In this document: positions 1-6,972 of the stretch, piece by piece
How positions within the stretch are numbered: the stretch's first letter is position 1
Layout: each line of letters opens with the position of its first letter
Assembly: GCA_028696755.1 (NCBI GenBank)
Contig: JAQVGK010000082.1
Location: forward strand, 1 to 10,003
Source of the DNA: Bacteroidales bacterium
Lineage (GTDB): Bacteria > Bacteroidota > Bacteroidia > Bacteroidales > ML635J-15
DNA: 10,003 nt
Direction: 5' to 3'
Translations under genes and position numbers: made by a program
Notes under the pieces: model-generated
What the model was told of the DNA's origin: nothing
Database searches by the model: none
The model's input: only the letters and a program-made list of their open reading frames with translations

Positions 1-1
1 T

Positions 2-250
2 TATTCTGTAAATTATAATTTCAGAGAAAAGGGCAACAACTTAAACGGATATATCAACATAAGCAATTTCGAAACATACATTATCGAGCAAGAGATAAAT
101 CCAATGCTTAATCTTGGATTAACATACTTTAAGAATGACAATTGGCCCACTGTTTACCTCGATTTTTGGTATCAAACTGCCGGCTTAAACAATATTAGAG
201 TTAATTATTTTGGTTATTTCTTTAGACTTGGTGCAAAATGGGAAATTTAA
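2..250 (+). CDS. C-terminal end of a probable outer-membrane beta-barrel protein (5'-truncated by the window)
   Basis: An open frame enters from the left edge and ends at TAA 248-250, giving about 82 residues. The residues alternate polar and aromatic/hydrophobic positions (for example YFKNDNWPTVYLDFWYQ), and the last residues are FFRLGAKWEI. This is what the final strands of an outer-membrane beta-barrel look like: an amphipathic, aromatic-rich strand running to the very C-terminus. I cannot name the family from this fragment. It overlaps the start of the following phosphoesterase gene by 13 bases in another frame, so the two are very likely translated from one mRNA. The barrel assignment is inference from pattern; that it is a real coding frame is better supported, by its composition and by the overlap typical of an operon. 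Confidence 0.6.
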   Translation, partial: YSVNYNFREKGNNLNGYINISNFETYIIEQEINPMLNLGLTYFKNDNWPTVYLDFWYQTAGLNNIRVNYFGYFFRLGAKWEI

Positions 251-1083
251 AAAAATATACAGCTTTTTTGCTGATCTGTGGTTTAGTAGTGTCATGTGAT
301 GTGGACTTTTCTGGATTTATCAGGTCAACCGACAGGGTAGAAGAACGATTTGAGCAATCTGTTGCTTGGAATTTATCACATCCTGCACAAAATCTGGTAT
401 CAAGTTCTGATGACTACACATTGCTTGCTGCAAGCGATTTGCACATTGGTGGGATAGAAAATGCCAAAACTCTATTAAACATATACCGCGACTCCGCAGA
501 CCTTGCTTTGGTTTTAGTTGGTGATATTGTGAGTGGTAAGAAAGAAGACTACGACCAGTGCAAGTCAATTACCGACAGCTTTCCAAAACCTTTGTTTATG
601 ATGACCGGCAATCACGACCTTTATTTCGACGGATGGAAATCATTCTACAATTATTTTGGAAGTTCTACTTATTATTTTACCGTTACAACTCCTGATACTG
701 CCGATTTGTACATCTGCCTCGATTCGGGTGGAGGAACTTATGGAAAATCTCAAATTGCATGGCTCGAAGATTTGCTTGTCAATGAGCGATCAAAGTATCG
801 CCATTGTGTTGTTTTTAGTCATGTAAATATGCTTAGAACCAGACGTACCACAAGTGCAAATCCAATGGTTGAGGAAGTTGCTTTTCTTATAAATCTGTTT
901 ACTGAGTATAATGTTGGATTGGTTGTTAATGGTCACGATCATTTGCAGGATAAAACTGTTTTCGGTAGCACTACCTATATTATTTTGGATGCTTTGGTGG
1001 ATAGTTACGAAAATGCAGGATTTATGCAAATCAAAGTTGACAACGAAAAAACTGATACAGAATTTTTTAGACTTTCGGAGTAA
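238..1083 (+). CDS. Calcineurin-like metallophosphoesterase lipoprotein
   Basis: 281 residues. The N-terminus is a lipoprotein signal: two lysines (K5, K6), a hydrophobic stretch, then lipobox VVSC with the lipidated cysteine at C20. The acidic residues right after it (DVD) suit a Bacteroidota envelope lipoprotein, possibly surface-exposed. The metallophosphoesterase signature is complete and in order: SDLH (D67, H69), GDIVSG (D96), GNHD (N125, H126), SH (H195) and GHDH (H233, H235). These residues bind two metal ions in the family, so a hydrolytic phosphatase or phosphodiesterase activity in the periplasm or at the cell surface is expected. The substrate is not predictable. The start at 238 is chosen because it gives the full signal peptide. 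The gene overlaps the preceding membrane-protein gene by 13 bases, suggesting translational coupling. Length is normal for a stand-alone phosphoesterase domain. Confidence 0.9.
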   Translation: MGNLKKYTAFLLICGLVVSCDVDFSGFIRSTDRVEERFEQSVAWNLSHPAQNLVSSSDDYTLLAASDLHIGGIENAKTLLNIYRDSADLALVLVGDIVSGKKEDYDQCKSITDSFPKPLFMMTGNHDLYFDGWKSFYNYFGSSTYYFTVTTPDTADLYICLDSGGGTYGKSQIAWLEDLLVNERSKYRHCVVFSHVNMLRTRRTTSANPMVEEVAFLINLFTEYNVGLVVNGHDHLQDKTVFGSTTYIILDALVDSYENAGFMQIKVDNEKTDTEFFRLSE

Positions 1084-1289
1084 CCAGCAACAAGCTGACA
1101 ACGCACAATAATAAATTTTAGAGAAGAAAGAAAATCTTGAAAAGAAAACCTGCCAGAAATGTAGTTTGTTAAAAAAGACAATTTTGAAGCAGATACAATG
1201 AATGTATATAAATACGTAATTAAATATTTTACTAATTGAAAAATAATTTTGATATTTTTGAAGAAATATTAAGTGTTTAGTTATTAATA
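1084..1289. other. AT-rich intergenic stretch before the RhuM-PLD pseudogene
   Basis: About 200 bases with no convincing gene. No GC-rich hairpin followed by a T-run is visible after the phosphoesterase stop, so I see no intrinsic terminator. The last 40 bases hold the candidate promoter element listed separately. Confidence 0.5.
1253..1260 (+). promoter_or_regulatory. Candidate Bacteroidota -7 element TATTTTTG upstream of RhuM-PLD
   Basis: TATTTTTG matches the Bacteroidota -7 consensus TAnnTTTG and lies 30 bases before the expected start of the RhuM frame. No -33 TTTG at the usual spacing of about 19-21 bases is present. The 12 bases gatatttttgaa around it also occur, on the opposite strand, in both repeat units upstream of the AAA ATPase gene. 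Confidence 0.35.
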
Positions 1290-2132
1290 ATAAAAAACGA
1301 AATCATTTTATATCGCCCTAATGAGATTTCTGAGCATATTGAAGTAAGAATTGATGAAGATTCAGTCTGGTTAAGCCAAGAACAAATAGTTAAGTTGTTT
1401 CAACGAGACCAATCTGTTATTTCCAGACATATTCGTAATGTTTTCAAAGAAGGAGAATTGGATGAAAAAAGCAATATGCAAAAAATGCATATTCCTAATT
1501 CGGACAAACCTGTAGCATTTTATAATCTTGATGTTATCATTTCTGTTGGTTATCGTGTTAAATCCAAACAAGGAACTCAATTCCGTATTTGGGCAACGCG
1601 AGTTCTGAAAGAATATTTACTTAAAGGATACGCCATAAATAATAGAATGAATAGAATTGAAGATAAGGTTGAAGCAATTGCAAAAAGAATTGATGATATC
1701 GATTTTTAAATTAAAACTTCACTTCCTCCTAACGAAGGTATTTACTTCAACGGACAAATCTTCGGTGCTTGGGTTTTTGTGTCAGAACTCGTAAAATCTG
1801 CTAAAAAATCTTTAATTCTTATCGATAATTATGTTGATGAGTCGGTACTAAATCTTTTTCTAAAAAGAAATAATGGCGTAGAGGTTACAATTTATACCGC
1901 AAATCTAACTAAAACACTACAAACTGATTTAGATAAGCACAACTTGCAATATTCACCCATTGAAATCAAAGTTTACAAAAAAGCTCACGACCGCTTTCTA
2001 ATTATTGACGAAAAACATGTCTATCATATTGGAGCATCGCTAAAAGATTTAGGTAAAAAACTTTTTGGGTTTTCGAAAATGGAAATTGATGCTGAAGTAT
2101 TAATGAAGATTTTAACTAAAAAAAATGAATGA
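1290..2132 (+). pseudogene. RhuM-family protein with C-terminal PLD-like (HKD) domain, interrupted by an in-frame stop
   Basis: Read as one frame, about 280 codons match a known Bacteroidota architecture. The first ~120 codons carry RhuM family signatures: EIILYRPN, WLSQEQIVKLF, RDQSVISRHI, FKEGEL, NLDVIISVGYRV, GTQFRIWATRVLKEYLLKGY. A short charged, probably helical, linker follows. Then comes a PLD-like domain with LILIDNYVD, HDRFLIID at 1986-2009 (an HxRx4D form of the HKD motif) and HIGASLKDLGKK. Two defects are visible. No ATG, GTG or TTG exists at the expected N-terminus: the frame is open from 1281, but the codon where Met is expected (1290) is ATA. The codon at 1707-1709 is TAA exactly where the two halves join (DF-stop-IKTSLPP), with no change of frame. 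The 3' half could be reinitiated at GTG 1779 and the 5' half at TTG 1395, but neither fragment would be a complete domain set. RhuM was first named in a Salmonella pathogenicity island; its biochemical role is not settled. Confidence 0.8.
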
Positions 2133-2234
2133 CAAAATAAGCAACTATGCCCCGAAAAGTAGTTGCGAGTCACACTACTAGTTGAAAATATCAATTTTTA
2201 ACTCTATGCATAAATTCATCGAAAATTCATCCAT

Positions 2235-2861
2235 TTAAGCTTTAAGCTTATCAATTTCGTTTAACTCCGACTCATTTAAACAGCATTTGTTTTTTAGCAA
2301 AATCGTATTGAAATTTAGTTTGCAAGTAAATTCTAAAACTTCCATCCTGTCAAATGCTTCATAAAGTGTTTTGCCGATACAAATTGCGCCGTGATTTTTC
2401 ATAATTGCACAATCTGAATTTATCAAAGACTTAGCAACTTCTTTTGCAAGATTTTCTGTTCCCATCAATTCATATCCAGCCATAGCAATTTCTCCAAGCA
2501 CATAGCGGGCTTCGCCAGTTAATGATGACTCTGGTTTAAATCCAGTAACGGCAAATGTTGATGCATAAATGGGATGGGAGTGTACGATTGCTCGAATTTC
2601 TGGTCGAGCTTTATAAATCTCTATGTGCATCCCCGATTCCATACTCGGTTTTAACTCAGGTGTGAGATTTTTCCCAACTTTATCAAAAACAATAATCTCT
2701 TTCCATTTTATGCACGACTTGTCGGTTTGACTTGCGGTAATAAAAACATTGCCATCGTCATCCTTCATGCTCACATTACCACCGCTGGATGTTGTTAAAC
2801 CTTTTTTGTACAAGCGACGCATTATTTTTGCCACCGCTTTGCGTTCTTCTGTGAATATCAT
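2235..2861 (-). CDS. Class II aldolase (FucA-like; candidate 5-deoxyribulose/methylthioribulose-1-phosphate aldolase)
   Basis: 208 residues, close to the length of E. coli L-fuculose-1-phosphate aldolase (FucA). Visible class II aldolase features: SSGGNVS (25-31, phosphate-binding region), E75 in PSMESGMH, zinc ligands H94 and H96 in VHSHP, and H157 in KNHG. These line up with FucA E73, H92, H94 and H155, as I recall them. The start codon overlaps the stop of the mtnA-like gene in an ATGA (2858-2861), so the two are translationally coupled. Next to an MtnA isomerase, the family offers two roles: MtnB dehydratase of the methionine salvage pathway, or an Ald2-type aldolase splitting the 1-phosphate of 5-deoxyribulose or methylthioribulose into DHAP and an aldehyde. 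The FucA-like spacing and retained E75 favour the aldolase. That is inference; no other salvage gene is in view. Confidence 0.85.
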   Translation of the reverse strand: MIFTEERKAVAKIMRRLYKKGLTTSSGGNVSMKDDDGNVFITASQTDKSCIKWKEIIVFDKVGKNLTPELKPSMESGMHIEIYKARPEIRAIVHSHPIYASTFAVTGFKPESSLTGEARYVLGEIAMAGYELMGTENLAKEVAKSLINSDCAIMKNHGAICIGKTLYEAFDRMEVLEFTCKLNFNTILLKNKCCLNESELNEIDKLKA

Positions 2862-3928
2862 TGTTCAAAAAGTTTTTTAATTGATTCTTTGTTTGCTGGA
2901 ATTATTCCTTTTTCGGTGATTATTGCTGTAATTAGCTCTGCTGGTGTTACATCAAATGCCGGATTTAAAGCTCCCGAACCAGGACTGGCCATACGCATTT
3001 CTTCGATTTTACCAGATTTTGTCCTACCCGAATAATATAGCACTTCGTCGGCATTTCTTTCTTCTATCGGAATTGATTTTCCAGTTGGCGTTTTTAAATC
3101 AATTGTGCTTGTTGGAGCTGCTATGTAAAATGGAATTCCATAGAATTTCGCTGCAATTGCTTTCTCTAAGGTTCCAATTTTATTAGCAGTATCTCCATTA
3201 GCCGCAATGCGATCAGCTCCAACTATCATCATGTTAATCAAACCTTTAGACATGTAATGTGCACCAGCATTATCGGGAATTATTGCATGAGGGACTCCTT
3301 CTTGATTTAGTTCCCAAGCTGTGAGTCGTGCACCCTGACTGCGAGGACGGGTTTCGTCAACATAAACAAAAATATTTTTCCCTGATTTATGAGCTTCGTA
3401 GATTGGAGCAAGTGCCGAGCCATAATCAACCAGAGCAAGCCAACCTGCATTACAATGTGTTTCAATCCCAAAACCATCTTCTATTAATGTGTTTCCATAT
3501 TCTCCAATTAGTTTTGCATGTTCTGCACATTCATCTGCTACAGCATGAGCTTCCGCTATTGCAAATTCTCTCGAAACAGAAGCTGCATCCAAAACTCTTT
3601 TCGTGGCATAAGATAAATTTACTGCTGTTGGACGAGTTGCATCAATTATCGCTTTCGCTTTCTTTAAATTTGAAATTAATTCAGCTTCAGAACTTTTGTA
3701 AATTGCTTGCAACATTGCATAACCACCTGCAGCTCCAATCGATCCTGCTCCTCGAGTAATCATAGTTTTAATTGCTTTGCAAGTGCTCTCCATCGTTTCG
3801 CAGCGATAAATCTCAAATTCGAATGGTAATTTATTCTGCTCAATCATATATACAGTGCTGCCTTCCATCCAAATGGCTCGATAGTGCTTCGATTGCTTTA
3901 TTCCGTTTATGTTTTGCGTGACTTTCAT
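2858..3928 (-). CDS. mtnA: S-methyl-5-thioribose-1-phosphate isomerase family (MtnA)
   Basis: 356 residues, normal MtnA length. It converts an aldose-1-phosphate (methylthioribose-1-P or 5-deoxyribose-1-P) to the ketose-1-phosphate in the cytosol. Family signatures: RAIWMEG and KLPFEFE near the N-terminus, ATRPTAVNL (97-105), THCNAG with catalytic C159, DETRPRSQGARLTAWEL (191-207), GADRIAANGDTANKIGT with catalytic D239, IPIEERNADEV, and C-terminal NPAFDVTPAELI. C159 and D239 correspond to C160 and D240 of the Bacillus enzyme. One departure: the usual RGAPAIG loop reads RGAGSIG (59-65), closer to the form in the related ribose-1,5-bisphosphate isomerases, although the rest is MtnA-like. The gene lies 30 bases downstream of the AAA ATPase gene on the same strand and overlaps the aldolase start by four bases. 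No Shine-Dalgarno sequence and no clear promoter are seen in the 30-base gap. Confidence 0.9.
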   Translation of the reverse strand: MKVTQNINGIKQSKHYRAIWMEGSTVYMIEQNKLPFEFEIYRCETMESTCKAIKTMITRGAGSIGAAGGYAMLQAIYKSSEAELISNLKKAKAIIDATRPTAVNLSYATKRVLDAASVSREFAIAEAHAVADECAEHAKLIGEYGNTLIEDGFGIETHCNAGWLALVDYGSALAPIYEAHKSGKNIFVYVDETRPRSQGARLTAWELNQEGVPHAIIPDNAGAHYMSKGLINMMIVGADRIAANGDTANKIGTLEKAIAAKFYGIPFYIAAPTSTIDLKTPTGKSIPIEERNADEVLYYSGRTKSGKIEEMRMASPGSGALNPAFDVTPAELITAIITEKGIIPANKESIKKLFEQ

Positions 3929-3958
3929 AATTTTATTATTACTATGTGATTATCCAAC

Positions 3959-5212
3959 TTAAGATAAATGGTTTTTTAATTGATAAAATGGAATAAATAA
4001 TACTTTACAGTCATTAATAGTAGTTTCCATAGAAAAATTTCTAGTAATAATCCACGACTGTAATGGTTTGTATTTGTCAATAAAACTTCTGAATGATCTT
4101 GTGAAATTTACATTCTTAAAGTCCCCGTATTTAACTTCAATTGGAATAATTTCGTTTTGTTTATTTAAGATAAAATCCACTTCTGCTTTATCGGTTGTTC
4201 TCCAAAAGTTAATTTTGTAATTCTTCCATTGAATATTTTCTCTTAAAATCTTATAAACTAAATTCTGAAATATAAATCCAAATTGCTGATTATTATTGAT
4301 TTTACCCATTTCATTGAGAGAATAGTTGCGAAACCCAATATCATTAAAATAATAAACTATGGATTTTGTAATTTCCTTTATTGGATTAGTGAAATAGGGT
4401 GTTACTGGATTTAAGCAGAATGTTTTTACTGCATACCATAAATATTTTTTTAAAGTGGGCGTTGAAAGTTTTATGTCATCCGAGATTTTATTATAATTCG
4501 TTAATGTCCCAGTTTGGGCTGCCATAACTTTAATTAATAAACTGAACATGTCTGGTCTATCTATTTTTAGCAAAAAAACCAAATCTTTTTCAATGTATGA
4601 CCTAAAAATGTCATGCATGATTTTTAGCTTTTCGTCTGTTTTGTCTTCTATAATAATTCTGGGATATCCTCCAAAGTTTAAATACTCAGTTAAAAGCTCA
4701 TCAATTTTTTCTGCTTCAAGTTCATAAAATAAGTTTAGCCTACCTTCATATTTATAGCCAGTTTTATAATTTACAAATTCGTCAAAATTAACTGGATGCA
4801 TCTCAATCAACCTTTTTCTTCCAGCAAGCGACTCGTTTATTTTTTCCTTTAATTCAATACTCCCCGAACCTGAAACAATGAACTTGTAGTTTAAATTCCT
4901 ATCATAAATTCCTTTCAAAAACAAACCAGCATTTTCAATTCTTTGAATTTCATCTATAAAAACAAATCCATTATCACCTATTTCAAGTTTAATTTTTGAC
5001 AATAATTTATCTTGACTCACAAAAAACGGTTGGTGAGAGTCGTTATCCAAACTAAGAAATAATGTTTTTATATTTTTTGCTGTAAAATCGCTTATTATTT
5101 CATTCATAATAAATGTTTTTCCAACTTGTCTTGAGCCAGTAATAATAGTTATTTCTTTAGAGTTTAGATGGCTTTCAATTTCTTTTTTTATGTCCCTTTT
5201 TATTTGTATCAT
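3959..5212 (-). CDS. AAA-family ATP-binding protein with DUF4143 domain
   Basis: 417 residues, full length for this family. The N-terminal AAA_14-type ATPase has Walker A GSRQVGKT (26-33), Walker B FVFIDE (83-88), a sensor segment FIVSGSGS (111-118) and SLAGRKRLIEMHPVNFDEF (128-146). A winged-helix-like segment follows around 226-265. The C-terminal DUF4143 region contains FGFIFQNLVYKIL (311-323) and a PD-(D/E)xK-like pair, D346 in AEVDFIL and E359-x-K361 in IPIEVKYG. The family is common and multicopy in Bacteroidota and many archaea. Its function is not established; ideas include DNA-linked or stress-linked roles. The start is the only ATG that gives a full N-terminus. Directly upstream lies a tandem 33-base repeat containing candidate promoter elements. 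All motifs are intact, in contrast to the decayed RhuM-PLD gene. Its 30-base distance to mtnA means readthrough into the salvage pair is possible. Confidence 0.9.
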   Translation of the reverse strand: MIQIKRDIKKEIESHLNSKEITIITGSRQVGKTFIMNEIISDFTAKNIKTLFLSLDNDSHQPFFVSQDKLLSKIKLEIGDNGFVFIDEIQRIENAGLFLKGIYDRNLNYKFIVSGSGSIELKEKINESLAGRKRLIEMHPVNFDEFVNYKTGYKYEGRLNLFYELEAEKIDELLTEYLNFGGYPRIIIEDKTDEKLKIMHDIFRSYIEKDLVFLLKIDRPDMFSLLIKVMAAQTGTLTNYNKISDDIKLSTPTLKKYLWYAVKTFCLNPVTPYFTNPIKEITKSIVYYFNDIGFRNYSLNEMGKINNNQQFGFIFQNLVYKILRENIQWKNYKINFWRTTDKAEVDFILNKQNEIIPIEVKYGDFKNVNFTRSFRSFIDKYKPLQSWIITRNFSMETTINDCKVLFIPFYQLKNHLS

Positions 5213-5257
5213 AATGTTTTACATAATTCTTATTTCGTCGAAACACAATTAGAGTTT

Positions 5258-5265
5258 CAAAAATA
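5258..5265 (-). promoter_or_regulatory. Candidate -7 element TATTTTTG (proximal) for the AAA ATPase gene
   Basis: On the minus strand this reads TATTTTTG, matching TAnnTTTG, 45 bases before the ATG at 5212; transcription would start near 5251. It lies inside repeat unit 1. A -33 TTTG at ideal spacing is not seen: the next TTTG upstream, belonging to the second repeat unit, is about 25 bases away. Confidence 0.45.
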
Positions 5266-5290
5266 TCGGGTTAAAATGAAAATGCACTTT

Positions 5291-5298
5291 CAAAAATA
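5291..5298 (-). promoter_or_regulatory. Candidate -7 element TATTTTTG (distal, repeat unit 2)
   Basis: This is the same octamer as in repeat unit 1, exactly 33 bases further upstream. It could act as a second start site or be a passive copy. The degenerate third unit no longer has the element (it reads TAATTTAG). Confidence 0.3.
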
Positions 5299-5498
5299 TC
5301 GGGTTAAAATGAAAGTGTACTTTCTAAATTATCGGCGAAGTTACAAAATGTATGTTCATTAGCAAAATATTGTTTGGATTTTTTTAGCTTAAAATTAAAA
5401 TAATTTAATAAAATCAGAATTATCCAAAGCACAAGAAATTAAATCCACCCTGTTAGTAAAATCCAAACCATTCATTAAATTATTAAACGAAAACAACT

Positions 5499-5506
5499 TA
5501 GCTTTG
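5499..5506 (+). promoter_or_regulatory. Candidate -7 element TAGCTTTG for dacB
   Basis: TAGCTTTG matches TAnnTTTG and ends 21 bases before the ATG at 5528, so the transcript would start only some 15 bases before the start codon. No -33 TTTG at the usual spacing is seen. Its position argues against upstream in-frame starts such as TTG 5504 and for ATG 5528. Confidence 0.4.
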
Positions 5507-5527
5507 GAAATTATAAAAACTCAACAA

Positions 5528-6972
5528 ATGAAAAAGTCAATATTTTCTATCTATTTAGCTTTAATTACTGCTTTTAGTTTTGCTCAAACCAGTTCCTACG
5601 ATAAAATCCTGTCTGATTTGATAAAATTGCCCGAGATGAAAAATGCAAGTCTCGCAATTTATGCCGAAAATCTTTCAACAGGAGCACTTGTGTTTAATCA
5701 TAATTCTCAGGTAAGTCTGGCGCCTGCATCTGTTTTTAAAATTATTCCAACTTCAATGGCTATAGAGTTGTTAGGTCCAGATTATAATTTAAAACAGAGC
5801 TTGCATATAGCGGGACAATCTCAACAGACGGAACACTCGATGGCGATTTATACATTATCGGCTACGGAGATCCTTGTTTAGGTTCAGAAAACTTTTCGTA
5901 TCATTACAATTCAGGGGGCGATTTGTTACAAAAATGGATGAACGAAGTTAAAAAGCTTGGCATTAAAAAAATTAACGGAGATATTATTAGCGACATTTCT
6001 TATTTTGGTGAAATTCCAATTCCAGATACATGGATTTGGGAAGATATTGCAAATTATTACGGAAATCCTGGTTCGGCCTTAAACTATCGCGATAATTTGT
6101 ACTATCTACATTTTAAAACAGGTACAACTGATGGCTCTGCAACATTTATAACCAAAGTAGTTCCATCCGATTTGGGCTTAACTTTCGATAATCAGGTAAA
6201 GTCTTCGTCAACAACCGGCGATGAGTCTTTTATTTATTTCACTTCTAATAAAACTGAGTTGGTAGTCAGAGGAACTTTACCATGGAAGAATAGTGATTTT
6301 AAAATTAAAGGATCAATTCCAGAACCCGAAATGTACTTGGCAAAATCGTTTAATAAAGCTCTAAAAGCTGGAGGAATAACTGTCTCCGGTAAAGAAAAAT
6401 CTATTCGTGAATTTGATGGTAAAATCGCCAGAAAAGTTTTTCATACAACATATTCCCCCGATCTCTTAAAGATTGCAGATCAAACAAATCTAAAAAGTGT
6501 AAATCTATATGCCGAAACTTTTGCACGCCACATTGAGAAAAAAACAGGAAAAACTTGGGCTGCTGCTGTTGCCGATTTTTGGAAATCGAAAGGTGTTAAT
6601 GTTGATGGTTTAATAGTGGAAGACGCCTGCGGACTTAGTCGCTTTAATGGATTAACAGCTCTTCAAATGACAGAGATGCTTAAATATATGCGACAAAAAT
6701 CTGCCTATGGCGAAAAGTTTTTTAATACTTTACCTGTTGCTGGAACAAGTGGAACACTTTCTAGATATTGCATTGGGACCAAAGCCCAAAACCGTCTTCA
6801 TGCTAAGAGCGGAAGCATGGCTAGGGTAAGAGCTTATGGAGGTTATATTCTTAATGCTTCGGGCGACGAAATTGCATTTTGCTTTATTGTAAACAATTAC
6901 ACTTGCCCAAATTATAGAATGAGGAAAATATTTGAAGATTTTTTTGTGCAAATTGCTAATATCTCCGAATAA
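5528..6972 (+). pseudogene. dacB: D-alanyl-D-alanine carboxypeptidase/endopeptidase (PBP4, peptidase family S13), frameshifted
   Basis: PBP4 trims peptidoglycan side chains and cross-links in the periplasm. ATG 5528 gives a clear signal peptide (MKKSIFSIYLALITAFSFAQ). The SxxK motif is SVFK (68-71), in APASVFK. Downstream, in the other frame, come the SxN motif SVN at 6496-6504 (KSVNLYAETFARH) and KSG at 6805-6813 (HAKSGSMARVRAYGGY), the Bacteroidota form of KTG. The two parts are in different frames. The first runs on to TAG 5879-5881. The second is open from about 5806 as YSGTISTDGTLDGDLYIIG, the expected continuation, and ends at TAA 6970-6972. One base is missing near 5804-5806. With it restored, the protein would be about 481 residues, normal for the family. 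There is no slippery heptamer, so programmed frameshifting is unlikely. Restart downstream would lose the signal peptide and nucleophile. The cause is mutation or sequence error. The stop overlaps the next gene as TAATG. Confidence 0.88.

Larger units (their letters stand above)
5255..5353. repeat. 33-base tandem repeat, two near-identical units plus one degenerate unit
   Basis: Units are 5255-5287, 5288-5320 and 5321-5353. Units 1 and 2 differ at only two of 33 positions (near their ends); unit 3 matches unit 2 at about 22 of 33. Each of the first two units contains ttcaaaaatatcgggttaaa. The period is a multiple of three, so on the plus strand it would read as an 11-residue repeat (F-Q-K-Y-R-V-K-M-K-x-x). 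The array sits 43 bases upstream of the ATPase start codon and is read through by that gene's presumed promoter. There are no variable spacers, so it is not a CRISPR array. Confidence 0.9.
5213..5527. other. Divergent intergenic region between the AAA ATPase gene and dacB
   Basis: About 315 bases. The left part holds the 33-base tandem repeat with minus-strand promoter candidates. The right part holds a plus-strand -7 element for dacB (5499-5506). From 5399 a plus-strand frame is open without a start codon and runs in frame into dacB; its predicted residues look protein-like (ELSKAQEIKSTLL, FIKLLNENNLALEII), so it may be the remnant of a gene. No RNA gene was recognised. Confidence 0.5.

Noticed and set aside
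790..1101. 103-codon minus-strand open frame opposite the phosphoesterase
   Set aside because: It lies antisense to conserved catalytic motifs and has no recognisable domain.
2141..2166. Hairpin GCAACTA/TAGTTGC with a 12-base loop between the RhuM-PLD remnant and the aldolase gene
   Set aside because: Only seven base pairs, and no U-run on either strand, so it is not a supportable intrinsic terminator.
3328..3759. 143-codon plus-strand open frame opposite mtnA
   Set aside because: It is antisense to a well-conserved enzyme, with Leu/His-rich low-complexity composition typical of a reverse-strand shadow.
5255..5353. Possible short CRISPR array
   Set aside because: The units are directly adjacent with no spacers, and there are no cas genes.
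5168..5362. Plus-strand open frame of 64 codons encoding an 11-residue repeat
   Set aside because: It starts inside the ATPase gene on the other strand and consists mostly of the 33-base tandem repeat. The periodic peptide follows from a repeat length divisible by three, and there is no promoter or independent sign of translation.
5798..5812. Programmed ribosomal frameshift in dacB
   Set aside because: There is no slippery heptamer, no shift-prone stop codon and no downstream pseudoknot visible. PBP4 genes are not known to use frameshifting.
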